From Symsagittifera roscoffensis (lineage: Eukaryota > Xenacoelomorpha > Acoela > Convolutidae): 64,000 nt of DNA. Of this stretch, positions 39,901-54,900 are shown piece after piece (the stretch's first letter is position 1; each line of letters opens with the position of its first letter). Under the pieces are notes generated by a model. The model was not told the origin of the DNA, did not search any database, and saw only the letters and a list, made by a program, of their open reading frames with translations. The stretch is from NCBI RefSeq assembly GCF_963678635.1, contig NC_087070.1:47165467-47229466 (forward strand), in the 5' to 3' direction. The position numbers and the translations under genes were made by a program.

Positions 39901-42900
39901 AAATTTTTCTCCACACCAGATAGATACACAAAATCAACAACCAATACAAATGCAAAACCCAATTAATACACAATCTTTTCAACCAATTCAGCCACAAAAC
40001 CCAATGATTACACACTCATATCAACCAACACAAATGCAAAATGAAATACCACTTCCATATTATCTTCAACAACACGAAATAACAAAAAATCAACTTTCTA
40101 ATTTTTCACAAATGCCAAATGCAGCAGAATCATTACAAATGACAATGAATCCATACCTTATGGGTGGATCATCAATAACATCAAACAAACCATTAATGGT
40201 ATTCACAGGAACAGACCCTGAATATTCTGTAGAAGATTATTTAAATGCAGTAACAGCAAATTTAATTTTAAATATAGGACCTGAACCAATTAATACGCCA
40301 CTACATCAAAACTGGATACATCGACGCACAGCGTTGATACAGACAACCCTAGACGGCGCAGCCCAAAAATGGTTTTCAGTATTGCCTATAGAAATAAAAT
40401 CAAATTGGAAGAGATTTACACAAGAATTTTCAAAAATGTTTGACTCCGAAAGAAACAAACAACAACAAAGAGTTTTATGTAATGAAATTCGCAGATTACC
40501 AAATGAAACCATCAAACAATTAGCAGTACGTATCGAAACACTAGTTCGAAAAGCATATTCATTAAATACACACGATTATAAAAACACAAAAATGACAGAA
40601 ATCTTAATGATGACCTTAACACCTCAATTAAGGAAAATAGCAATAAAAAAGAGAGCATCCCATCCCTCCTCAATTCGAGAGCCCAATTTAGATTTTCGAA
40701 AACTAGTAGACAAGCAAGAGCAAGCGGAAATCACAATGAAACTTGAAGAAACAGAAAATCAGAAATTACAATATGTTAACCGAATTGAAACAAATACCAC
40801 AAATATCAATAATATACAGGAATCAGATACAGACCTCGTTGAAAAATCACTGAAATACTCAATATTTACGAAAAACACCCAAACTTTAAAGGCAAACCAT
40901 CTTTCAAAAAATGGTGTAATTATTGCCGACGATACGGACATAGTATTTCTGAATGTAGACAAAAACAACAGGACAATCAAAACAAACCTCAAAAATATAA
41001 AGAACCGAATAAATCATTCTACCAATACATGAAGAAAGATCAAAATCTACCGAACAAAAATGTATACAGCAACAACAGTTCAGGAAAACCACTTCCGAAC
41101 AATACCAACTACACGAGAAATCAATCACCATATAACTCAAGTTATAGAGGAAGATCACCAGAACGAAGAAATACACAAAATTCGTCACAAAATCATTACA
41201 ATAGACCAAATAGTCGAAATAACTACTCCAGATCAAATTCGAACACAACACAATTTGTTTCTAGATCTAATTCCCAATCAAGGAATAATTACTATCCAAA
41301 CAATCAATCACGAAACTCATCATACAATAGAAATAGAAACTACTCCAATAATCGAAATAGAAGTTATTCAAACAACCGAAACCAGAATTACCCGAACAAT
41401 CGACCAAGGAATAACTCATATAATAGATCAAACTATAACAGGCCAAACAATAATTATCAAAACAGATCACGAAATAATTCACAAAATCGACATTCAAGTT
41501 ATAATAATCGTTATAGAAATTATTCCCAATCACCACACAGGAATAATAACCATTATAATAATTCTAATAATCGCCACAGAAGTACTACACCTAAACATCA
41601 AAGAAATATAAATCAAGTACAATCAAATCCAGAAACGACATCAGACCCCCCAGGTATTGATGACACAGGAAATAACGAGCTACAACTGAATCAAATAAAC
41701 TGTGAATCATCAGATTCAGAAAGTGATACAGAAAACACTACCTCCATAAATATGATAGCAGTCGAAAATGACTACGAACCTATTATATATGAACAACCTT
41801 TTTCATCACATATATATGAAAATCAATTAGAACTCCTTCACAATTATTATATTGAACCCATCCATTCCACACAAACGGCACAAGAAACTAACGAAATCAA
41901 CACTACAAACCAATCCAATGAAAACGACAAAACAAAATGCTTGAATACAAATCACATCTATCAAAATATACAAAAAGAACAACCTAAAGAAAAAATTTGG
42001 ACAATACCATTTCTTTTAGAAAGTCCAAGAAACAAAGAATTTCAACCACCAGATCTTGAAATTGATTTTTTAATTGATTCAGGAGCAGAATCAAACATAA
42101 TAAACATTCCCACATGGAATGAGATAAAAACATTACACCCAAAATTAAAACCTCTTGAAACCTCCAGTAAACTAGCAACAGCACAGGGATCAACATTGGT
42201 AAACTATGGAAAAATTCAATTATTTCTTCTCCCCACAAGAACAATGGAGCAGAATAAAATTTTAAATAAACCATTTAAACAAATATTTCATATCACTGAT
42301 ATTAAACACAATATCATAGGAATACCATTTATCTCTAAATATATACCAACAATCAACATCTTAAACAGTAAAATACTAATCAAAGATAAATACACAAAAA
42401 CAAAAGACACATCCCTAACATTTGTCCAAAGATTAAACAAACAACCACCATTCTTTTCAAAATTTTATCCAATATATAACCAACAAAGAAAACACCTGAA
42501 ACCACTATCAGGAAACATATATAATTTTTCAATAAAACAAGTTCACCAATATGATAAAAAACAAAATAAACAACAACTCTATATGTCAGACTTTGAATTC
42601 AAACCTATCCATAAGTTTTTCAAAATCACAATCTCATCCATAAAATATTTGAAAAACTCGAATTCAGATATTATATCTCTACATGTATACAACAATACAC
42701 CCTATCAAGTAACATTACCTTTAGGACTTTTAGGCTATTGCGAAACCAACGCTACGATATCACCAATACACGAAAAAGAATACCGCGTAAATAATATACT
42801 CCAATTATTAGATATTTGTCAATCCACAATTCTTAATGAAGAATTATCCATAAATAATATAATAAGTAATGAAAAAAGAAATACAGATTATTTCACAAAA

Positions 42901-45900
42901 ACTCCATATTTCAAACCTACATTCAACATAAGTAACTACACAGAGACTCAACAGAAGTTTTTAACAATGTTTAACTTTCAACATTCACAAATAACACAAG
43001 ACGAATTTGATAAATTAGCCAAACAGCTAATAAAATATTCATCAGTCTATGCAACATCTAAATTTGATGTTGGCAAAATCAGCTCATCACTACACCTTCC
43101 ACTAAAACCTGACGCAGTTTTCAAAAAACAAAGAGCAAGTAAAGTACCAATTCACTTACATGATAAAGTAAACAGATTACTCGATATTTTAGAACAATAC
43201 AATATCATCTCACCGGTAAACAAAGAAGAACAACCAAAAGGTAACACATTTATCAACCCTGTTATCATCCTAGCAAAAGGAGAATCATTAAAAATAGTTC
43301 TAGACGCTAGATACCTTAATTCACTAATAGACGAATCAAAATGCAATTGGCCTATTGAACCAATACAAGTTATTTTAACAAAAATAAACGGAAAATACTT
43401 TACAACCGCAGATATGAATAGTGCATATAATCAAATGCCACTAGATGAACAATCGCGACGCTTAACACAATTTGTTATTGGAAATCAGCAATATGAATTC
43501 AACCGCCTATTCTATGGAATATCCATAGGACCAGCAGCATTTTCAGCTTTTATGAGCAAAATGTTTAGACCACTAAAACTCAAGAAAAACGCAATCACTT
43601 ATTTAGACGATGTTTTTATGCAATCACAAACAAAAGAAGAAATGTTCAATGTCTTAGAAAACTATCACAAAATACTCCAGAACGAAAATCTGAAGGCCGC
43701 CCCCGATAAATCACACTTCTTTTTAACACGAGTTAAATTCTTAGGACATAATATAGAAAGAAAAACAATCACTCCATTAAAATCACGCATTGATGCTATT
43801 CAAAAACTCGAACCACCAACAAACAAAAAGAAAATCCAAAAATTCCTTGGAATGTTAAACTTTTTAAGCAAATATGTCTATAAAATGCAATTATACCTAA
43901 GACCATTCTATAAAATACTTAGACAACAAAATAATTTTGAATGGAACACAGAACATCAAGCACGATTTGAAGAATTTAAAAAACTCCTAACTGAACAAAT
44001 TTCGAATACAATTCCAGATCCAAATCAACCATTCTATGCAATGTGCGATGCTTCGAATTTTGGCATCGGCGCAGCATTATTACAATCACACAATGGCACA
44101 AACAAAATGAATCTTATATCAGCAAATTCTCGATTATTCACTCAAGCAGAGCTACGACTCTCAACTCTAATGAGAGAATGTACAGCCATAATATATACCC
44201 TAACAGAATATGAATTTCTGATACTTGGATCAAAACATCCAACAGTTCTATTTACAGATCACAAACCAATCATTTTTCTCTTTACACAAAAATCCAATCC
44301 AAATCATCGAGTTTATAGATTTCAATTAAATCTAATGAAATTCCCAAACTTACATATAGTTTGGACAGCAGGAAAAAATCTTGCATTACCAGACACATTA
44401 AGTCGAAATACACCACCTGAATTACTTACACGTAAAACTACAGTAGAAATACCCAAAAATATAAAATTCTACCTTGCAGAAAACGAAACATCACCCCGAC
44501 TTGAATGCAAATATGCAGTAAAAACTGACGTTGAACAATCACAGATAAACAATTTACAACACTTCCCACTTTATTTAGATTGCCAAAATAACCACTACGA
44601 AGTTGATCTACTTGGAACATCAACTTTCAAACCAATTCCATACTCACAATGGATAAAAAATAACACCCAACAAAAAAGAGTAAAACAACACCCGCATAAA
44701 AAAGACCTTTTTCCATTAATTGAAAAAGAAAACCTAACTGACAAAATAAATTTATCAGGACCACAAACAAACGATTCAAAATACACAATAAATCAAGTAT
44801 TTGACCTCCATGACCCACTTGATACAATTCCTTTATCTAAATTAGAAATTGCAAACATTTTTCTCCCCCCAACAGATAAAGTTACAATTAATACTTTGAA
44901 ACAATATCAAAATCTTGACCCAGTAATTAGACAACTAAAATCATGGCACAAATATAAAACTAAACCCGTCAAGGCAGATACAACTATTTTTGGAAATAAA
45001 ACACTCCTCCGATATTTTCGAAAATTTAATAATACAACAATTAACAAAAACACAGATCTTCTAGAATACAAATTAAATGAATCTACAGTTCCCTGTCTCC
45101 CTCTAAGTATGATTCTTATAGCTTTTAATATTTCACATACACGAAACATTAAAGGACAATCTGGATCAGAGAAAACATATTCAAATTTCATACAAAATTT
45201 TTATTTTCCAAATGCACCAATTTGGATAAAAGTACTATGCAATGATTGTAAAGTATGTCAGCTAAAAAAACCTTATCCAAATCAAAAACAAATAGCTCAA
45301 AAACAAGATTTCAAACGACAAAGTTTGTACTTTAACCACCGTATTTCATTTGATACAAAAGGACCAATTTCACCCTCATCCGAAGGAAACTCCTACATTA
45401 TGGTAATTGTTGACGCGTTTACACATTATGTAGCACTTAACCCAGTACCACATTGTAACGCTTATTACGCTTACACAACACTCTATGAACACTAGATAGC
45501 TAAATTCGGACTACCAGAAATTTTAGTTACAGACAACGGTACAGAATTCATAAATAATGAAATCATCACACTATGTCATCTATATAACATCAAACACAAA
45601 CCACGTACATCTCACGCACCTTGGACAAACGGCTTAGTCGAAGGTATGAACCGTTCACTACAAGAATATCTTAGATGTATCATCAATGGAAATGATACAA
45701 GATATACCGAATGGTCAGCAGATGTGAAACTATTTCCCTTAGCATATAATTCACAAATCACGACAACTCTAGGAATGTCACCATATGAAATGGTTTTTAA
45801 TCAAAAGCCACGCAAACCGATTATGTTTACAGCAAACTCTCATAAAAATGCACAAAGTTATTGTCAACCGAATAAAGACTCAATTTGTTATAATCTACCT

Positions 45901-48900
45901 CTACACACACACGATGAAGATCATTTTCATCACCCACAAATTCTTAAATTAGCCTCCGGTACACACACCGAATGGATTTTAAACAGACATAAAAAACACA
46001 ATGAAATTTACCAAAGAGTAACAAAAAAGTTGTTACAAAGGCAAAACATTAATGAACAAATAAATTCACGCTTTACACCAGCCTCCGATTTAAAAATTGG
46101 AACATTTGTTTTAATACCCAATTATAACACTCAAAACGGAATTTCTAAAAAATTACAACCCCTTCGTAAAGGACCATACCAAATAATTGCCAAACCCACT
46201 GATGTCACATATAAAATCACCGACTCAGAACAAAAAGAAATTGTTCAACATCGAAACAACCTATTACCTTATTATCCAAAAGAATACGCACTACGCGAAC
46301 TAACTCAATTGTATTCTTTCACAGGTTTGAAAGTTATTCAAAATTACCCACATACGGAAAATAAAACAAAGGAACAACATGACATTCACCTCGAAAACCA
46401 AAATAAAAAATCAACTACAACAAAAAACAATACAAAAAAGCTAGATCAAAATACACCACAAAAAGAAAGAAAAAATAGAAAAATGACAGAAAAAATAATA
46501 CCTCAGGAACAAATCGACAAATCAGAACATAGAGAGTCATCACGACTTAGAAATCAACCACGTAAAAACTATAAAACATTCATTCCACAATCTAAAATAT
46601 TAAAGAAAGTCGAATTTCAAAAACAGCTTTAAATTTATATTTAATAATTTTTGCACCTCTGAAATATTTTGAACTTTCATTTTTCAAAATAACATGCTGA
46701 CAAACACGCAACGATTCTAGTTCATAATTAGCCAATAGGATTCATCCAATCCGTCACCTTCTCTAACTCTAACACAGATCAACTAGACGAACGATATTAA
46801 ACTCCAGGCATATCTATAACTATAACTTTGCGACCTCCAGGTCAAAAATAAGCAAACCATTCCAACTTGACAACTAAAATAAATATCACCATAATATCAT
46901 AACCCTCCCTTATCTAATAAACCAAAGATCAACAATATTTCCCCAACTCAGACCTCAAATACCCCCCAAACAAATATGTTAAATTAGCCTAAAGTAAAAG
47001 AACGACCATTTTAATTAGCCTAAAGTATAAAAATCTCAAAAATACCCCAGATCATTTGACAAATGGAAATAAAGACAAAGAAGACCTCCCGATCACCATA
47101 AAATTTGCCCCCAACAATTTTTCACAAAACTCGACCCACTTGTCAAAAAACCAATAAATAATTCGACCACACTTGAAAATTGCCTCAAACAACAAAAAAT
47201 ATTCGATCGAGAAGCCATTTCTTAAATGCTCTTCTCTCGACCAGTTACCATAATTCTAAACATTCTCGCAAACTTTTTCACAATATTTAAACCTTTCATC
47301 ATATTTCTTTTTGATACCTTTGAATCTTTTGTAATAATCTTAATCATTTTTTGCAATATTTTTTTAATTTTCTATTCCATATTTGAACTATACCTCCAGC
47401 TTTCAAAAGCTATTGACTATATCCACAGGTACGATTCACAAAACTTATCTAAATGATACGAACCATTTTTAGTAGAACAGATATTTTCTTACTATTTGTA
47501 ATTTTTATAACATTTCTATCATCTCTCATCTTGACAATATGCAAATGTATAAAGAAAGCAATTATCACATTCGCCCTAGCAACAATCCTCCTAATTCTTT
47601 TTTTGAAGAATACTACAATAAACATAAATTTTTTCACTAAAAGAATAGATCAAAAACCATCAAAAATTGCTAACCAACAATCACACAGTCAGTCTTCACC
47701 GACATCATCCCAGGAAAACCCAACACCACCTTCAATTACCCAAAACCACCAAACATCTACACGAATTTCCTTTCAAGATAACCCATATACCTTTGAAGAA
47801 CGACACGCTCGCTAATCAGAACCACTAGAACCAGTTCAACGACAAGCACCTCTAAGTGAACCAACATATAACTTATACCCAACATTACCACAAGAATTAA
47901 GTAGAATACGAAACCCTAGTCAAAACCAAAATACAGTAGAAATAAATAGACAAATTATACATCCTCTACGAAACAGAAATTTTCAAACTCCCCGAGTTCA
48001 TTTTGATATACCCCAATCCCCATCACAAGGTACTCCAGAAAACCCCATTGGTATATTACCAGAAACCCCTACGCTTCTTTCACAACGTAGCACCTCAAGC
48101 CTACCCTCAGATTACTTAGGTTCAACACCAACATCTGAACAAATACGTGAAAATCCCTTTAACCCTACAAACCAAACATCACGACTACCATATTGGACAA
48201 CACATTCATTCACACAAGGTGAACCAAATTTAATCAATGATCCAATAGATATTTCTACGGATACAACAACATCCTCATCACTACCAGAAACATTATCACT
48301 ACCATCAACACCATCAATAAGCCAGATTTCACCACCACCTTTTAACTTAAATTTCCCAAATAACCTCGACGCTAGATATCGAGAACAATCATCAACAAAT
48401 ATTCCTTTAAGACTAGACTGGAATACATTCACAGCACCTCCACCATTATTTGGACAACACCTAGAAAATAACCGACTCCATAACTGGGCACTAAATAGAC
48501 TACAATATAGACAAGACATTCACGAAGACATTCGTGCTCATAACATCCAAATACTCCAACAGAATAGTCTAAAATTAAAATTTGAAATCACGGTTAAATT
48601 AAACAACATTACTCAACACCCCTATCCATTAAATCCACCAAATATAACACCTCAATCCCTACCACCACCATTTATAACAACTGAATTAATATACAAATAC
48701 GACAGATATACCAAAAAGACAATTGGTTACATCACATTTTATAACCCATACTCAGGATTATCATACACATGTATATTCTAAAAATATTGATTTTTCTCCA
48801 ACTCTTTTTTCTAGTAATCTCCAATCAAAACATAAACCCTTCCCCCCGCACAGGACCCCAAGATTTATTAGTAACACATTACGATTGTGACGAAAACGAA

Positions 48901-51900
48901 CAAAAAACACTACACAAATATGCAATAAATCAAGTATCACAATGCGAAACAGAACCACAAGCCATAGAAACAACAAATGTAATAGCGACACTTTATTCAA
49001 AAGCCCGAGCAACAACAGTTATAGGATATAAATTCACAGCAACATTTTCTGAAAAGAAAGTACATTGTTCACAAGTCTCAAATGGAAATAAAAACCGACT
49101 TGACCACGAATCATTCTACCAGAGTAATATAGAACGACTTTTACATCTCAATCCCGAAGATTGTAAAAACGAGTTACTCAGACTAAATATCACAAAAAAT
49201 AAAAACAAAGATAGAAATTTAGTATATTTCCAAGTTTTTTCAGATTCTGTACATCAAGCAGAACTTGAAAGATATCAAGGACATATAAAACTAGACGAAA
49301 AATATCCATACAACGGCGCACACGGAAGATTAACTTATGACATACACGATAAACACTGGATACCACATATTGGTATAAATAACCCATCAAACTGCAAAGC
49401 AGACACAAAAAATAAAGGATATCAAGAAATAATGTTTTTCGATTGGAAAATACAACTCGAAAAAATACAACTCACACGCGATTTATCAGATAACACAATG
49501 GTCTATCAAGGAATTAGATTACCTTGTAAAAACGATCAAGGCTATTGTGACCCTACAACACGAACACAAGCAACAATTGTTTGGTTCCCCGAAGACACAT
49601 GTACAACATTTCAAGTAGCAAAAATACACGCTCGTATGATAAAATTTCACGAAAAATATTTTATACAGTCCATTCCATATGAACAAGTAAACCCATCACG
49701 AAAACAAAGTTCTAATTTTAGGAACATACACAATATAGAAAATAAATTGACACGTTTTCAAATATATCAAGAAACAGAACTTGCATGTAAATACAGAAAC
49801 CCACTTCACAAAACACAATACTCTGAAATATTAGTTTAATACGAAAAAGGATTCGACATGACCACTGGAAAAATAAAAATCGACCCATATGCCACAGGTC
49901 ATCCTCCAAACGAAGGAACATCATATATACCAGTTAATTTTCAAAAAAGTAAAGGTCAACCCGGTGGACATCTAAAGCCCCATGACACTAGAAGCACACG
50001 TTTACAAGAACTATCACTAATGAATAGTACATATTTCGGTAATATCCACTATGATATTCACTTAGATATGAAATTAGACTACACAACTAGCCGAATTTTT
50101 CAAGAAATGTCACTCTCTGAATTAGAAACACTTCACCAACTATGCGAATTAGAAAGAACACAAATCCTACAATCACTCGCATTAGCAGTATTAAAAATAC
50201 CCTACGCAGGATATTTATTATCAGGCAATAGATCAAATTTTGTAGACTATGAAGGAAACATTTTATGGTTTTATACCTGTACCAAAAAAGTATCACCACT
50301 ATATGTTTTTGAAGATAAACGATGCTATAAAAGAATCCCTATCTTTTATAAGAATAAAGTACACTTCGTTGACAAACTTTCAAGACGAACCTATTTCTGG
50401 GATACCGCAGTCCCATGTGGATCAGAAAATAGCCACAATGTAGTACAACTGAACCCTGATGATGATAAATATTACCTTCTTACCCCATATCCCACATTAA
50501 TGCAATCACTCAAAAAATTTTCACCTGAAAGCATTAGAGCTATTGTTCGAAACCCAAATATTGACTTACAATCAATTGGAATATATTCAAAATCCGATAT
50601 ACAACATCACATTAGAACACAACAATTCCAGGAATTATTAACACAAATGGACACGATACAAAAACAATCAATTGACCAAAACTTACGCAAACTTGCCGAA
50701 ACAGCAGGATTTGCAGACATTTATACACAAGATTATAGCGGATATTTTAAAGACATTAAAGACTATATATATCTCAACGGTGAAAAATACCGACCACAAG
50801 ATATCTCACCTATAAATATTTTTAGCTTTGTTACACTCAAAAATGAAATTCTTGATTTTCTAGGATGGCCCTATTACATCTTAGAAAAATTAACTATTTC
50901 AAACGCAATGTTTAACTTTATAGGATTTCTTTTCTCACTCTTAAAAGGAATCTATAATACATGCGCTATACACACACACAAGTAAATAGACAAGCAAGTG
51001 TAGCACGCATCTTATTTGCAGGATTTTTTGGAATTTTTTCATCATCAATAAACAAAATTCTTTTAGACGCACAAATAAAAGAATACAACACAAAAATAGC
51101 AACAAGACAGAACACATATGACGAAGAACATAACAATGTAGACATTACGCCTACAGCACCACAGTTACCACCCCTACCACATAACCATCCATTATCACTA
51201 GTCCCACGAAATTTTCGAAATTTAGCAATAACACATACTCCAAATTTCAGACCAACCATATCACAAAGTCCCATTCAACATATGATGACACACAATTCAC
51301 TAGATGAAAATACATATGAACAAATTATAGAACAACCACATACAACTGCTTTTCAGTCTCAAAATAATAATTTTTTTAGCCCACGATGAGCCGACCACTT
51401 GGATCCCTACACCGCTCAAATTCCCACCCAACCAACCTCAACACTCCAATTACAATAATTCCACTTTTTGCTTTCCCGCCACCCGATTTCCCAAACAATA
51501 ATTCAACATCAGGCATGAATTCAGACACTAATTCACATAACTCAGTTTTATACTCCATCTCACAACTCAATAACCCAGATATTGAAACCCCTGATGAATT
51601 TGCCGACTCTGAACCATCTCCATCCAATAATTTTCAAACCAATCCCTCAGTTTTTTTGAAACCCTCTTTTCAACCAATCCCACCATATAACCCACTCCCA
51701 TCCATTTCTACACCCTCCTATGCTTCACAAGTTACCCCAACCTACTCTTCACTTCATTCAGATCGATCATCCAATTCTCCAGACACCCCCCAAATCTCCC
51801 AAGAACTAGATAATTTTATCACCTTACGACAACAACCCTTCCACCTTGACACCTCAACTATAAACCAGATTTCATCAACCATAGAATCATCAAACCCATC

Positions 51901-54900
51901 TACCCCTACACCCTCTTCAGCTTATACCGCATCACTAGAACCATCATCCACATCCAACGAATCATCAATTAGCACTAATAGAGCTTACCGCACTTTCAAA
52001 AGAAAATTCCCAAACCATCCATTTCCAACAAAACCAGGAACAGCCCGTGAATATATTAATCATCCAAATCACACTAACACGAAAGATTTTTTAGCCATCA
52101 CCTTACCCTCATTTCCACAGTATACTTTAAATACCCCTAACGACACTAACGACACACGTAGTTTTGTAGATGAACAAGTTTTAATGCCTACACTTCATTG
52201 GACATCATATTATCATTTTACTAACCCCCTTTGCCTACCTTTATCTAATACTCACATCGATATAGAACGAAATCAAGATATGCTATATCGACTCACAACA
52301 CCACTAACACATAGACAATTTACTTACATCGGATATAAAAAATCACTAAAAACATACACTGCACCCCGAGCTAACGAATATACGCTAGAATATTACGATC
52401 ATAACATCATCCGAACTAACCAAGACCAATTTTTAGATGATGATCGCTTCGCTAACCCACAAATCACAGAAAAAATTTTCATCAAAACACCATATGTTTT
52501 TACACTCAATATATTTGATCGCAAATTCGACCACATCATTTCTGAAGCACTAACCGACACACAAGCTTACGAAAGTTTTAAAGAAAGATTTCAATTATTT
52601 TCACTAACCTTTCATTTCCTTGCACCGCATGAACGAGATTTGCACTGCTCACACGACATTATGTTACGCACTAAACAAACCCACACATATACATATTACC
52701 GCTTTATACAGAATCACTTTGACCTACACACTCCATCAAGACAACCACACCATCGTTTTCAATTTATTAACTCTAAATACACATCACCATTTTTTCTTAA
52801 TTTCACATATTGCATCAAAGATACTAACCTTCACGGTATTCTTCGCAATTATGATCCCATAACCCAAATGTATATTTTTTGTCCCATCACAAAGACCTTC
52901 AACGCAGAAGAATCCAGACCCTTCCTTATCCCACATGAATTTGTTCAACCTATAGAAATCCCCATATTAGAATTCATCCACAACACTAAATATAACCACA
53001 AATTATATAATCTCATCCAAAACACACCTTATGAGTTTGCAGTTGGCACTGAAGAACTAAAAACCATTGCTTTGGCCACTGCTTCAAACTAAAAACATCA
53101 TTCGCATACTAGCAAAGTTACTAACAAATTCCGACATAATCCACGACATCTTCCCCCACGGTTTTTTCCCCGACGACTAACAGGTAAGTATAATTTATAC
53201 ATATTCTTAACTAATAAATTTAAAATAAAACACTAACCATTCTTTATCCATGTTTTATTTAGATTTTTAGTCTTCATCTCACGATCATCTGCAAAATACA
53301 ATAAAGAAAAATAAAAAATCGAAAACTTCTTCAAATTCTTAAAAACTCTATTAATATTTTACACTAGATAAATTCAATAAAATTCATACCAATGTAGTAA
53401 ATTAATTTATAAATTATTTCCCTAAAAGCAGTAATTCTAATAATGATGAAAATTTGTAACTTAATTTTTCCCCAAAACTAGCAGTAAAATTGAAATTCTA
53501 TGTAGTAAATTGATAAAACGCAAATGCAGTACTAACCTTTTGATATTTTCATTCACTCGCACAAGAATTCTATCCAAACTCGCACAAGCTCGCCCACGAA
53601 GAATTGTTTAAATAATGAATTTCAGTTTTAAGTTTTCACACTCAACAACTCTAACACACGATAACAAGTTTCAAACTTTCCTTTAACCCGGTTGGAAAGG
53701 AATTATATACTAAACAAAACTAACCAATGCAGCTTACTAAACACCACAACACATAGAATAACAGCATGACTAAGAAAAAGAAACCAACGGTACCCAAACC
53801 GGATTAACCCAGTTTAAAACTGGATAATTTATTCTTTTGAAGACTATTATAAAGTCTAAGAAAGAAATAATAAAACACAAAAAAGTCGAAAGACAAACCC
53901 ATACCAAAAACAATTTGATTTTTGAAAAAAGTACACAACCAACGAAACATAAGAAAAACCACAATAAACTCAACATAAAACGTTATCACATATCAGGACC
54001 TCTCACAGAAACCGCACAAAATCATACTCCCACTCCTGGCCTAACCCACCAGAGAGGACGTCCTGAGCATGCTCTATAGCCGGCCTAACCCACCGCGCTA
54101 CATCCACGCTTTGTGACCACACTCCTATTTTTAATAAGAGGTACTCAAGGGTGAGTAACTCTTCAAAATAACCGAACTAAAACAAAAAGCTTTTGTGAAA
54201 ACAACTAAGCAAAATCATAATTAAAACACCAAACTAATAAAAAATTTATAAAATGTAAATTATACCTTGCAGTATATAGATCAGCATACAACACCAAAGA
54301 CGAACATCCAAAGACAAAATGACCCCAACACACTCGAAAAAGAATGGCCTACCACAATCAATATGCCGCCCACAATCACAACTCAAAGGATTTAGAGTAC
54401 GACTTGACTTCGCAGAAAAGGACTTCATTGAACTAGACCAATGACCACCTCGATGTTCAAGTATACGTACAGATCCGAGTAAGCAGGCATCCCCTCCACG
54501 CACAATCTCCACGCCATTCCCAGACAAGGTCAAACACAAAGAACTTCTCTACATGAAACGAAAAAACCTGTCATAGCCAACCATTCTGAAATCAGATTTG
54601 AGTTTGTTGCGAAAACCCAGTCGTTGTCATGAGAAGACACAACGATTGAACCTGGAACTTCTCTAACAAGAGAACCCAGACGAAATATGATGTTCGCCAA
54701 AAACCAACGTTCATCATCCATCCTTTGAATTACAGAAAGACTATTCTAAAAAAACTCTGTAAAACCCGGATGGGTGGAACCTGATCTAAACTACATTTTA
54801 TGATTGGATAAATTAGATATTTTACCACTGTAAAGTATTTAATATTAACCAATCATGATCCATCAAACTAACAACCCACTTATTTGTAATTGCTGGAATT

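Larger units (their letters stand above)
53093..54774 (+). other. Retroelement 3' non-coding region
   Basis: No sense ORF of note. It holds a short candidate intron (53,184-53,262), an antisense ORF pair (54,246-54,721) and the end of the element. The bases before the 3' LTR (CCCGGATGGG) make a poor polypurine tract. Confidence 0.6.

Noticed and set aside
41060-41611. 183-aa plus-strand ORF rich in Thr/Ile/His
   Set aside because: Shadow of the Asn/Arg-rich part of pol in another frame; low complexity.
43000-45495. BEL/Pao or Copia origin of the pol
   Set aside because: Integrase follows RNase H, RT has YLDD and the integrase ends with a GPY/F module, which fits Ty3-type elements. Copia has integrase before RT, and I see no BEL/Pao hallmark.
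48769-50985. Assignment of the glycoprotein to a named viral fusion class
   Set aside because: Topology and cysteines fit an envelope protein, but I see no diagnostic fusion peptide or motif that decides the family.
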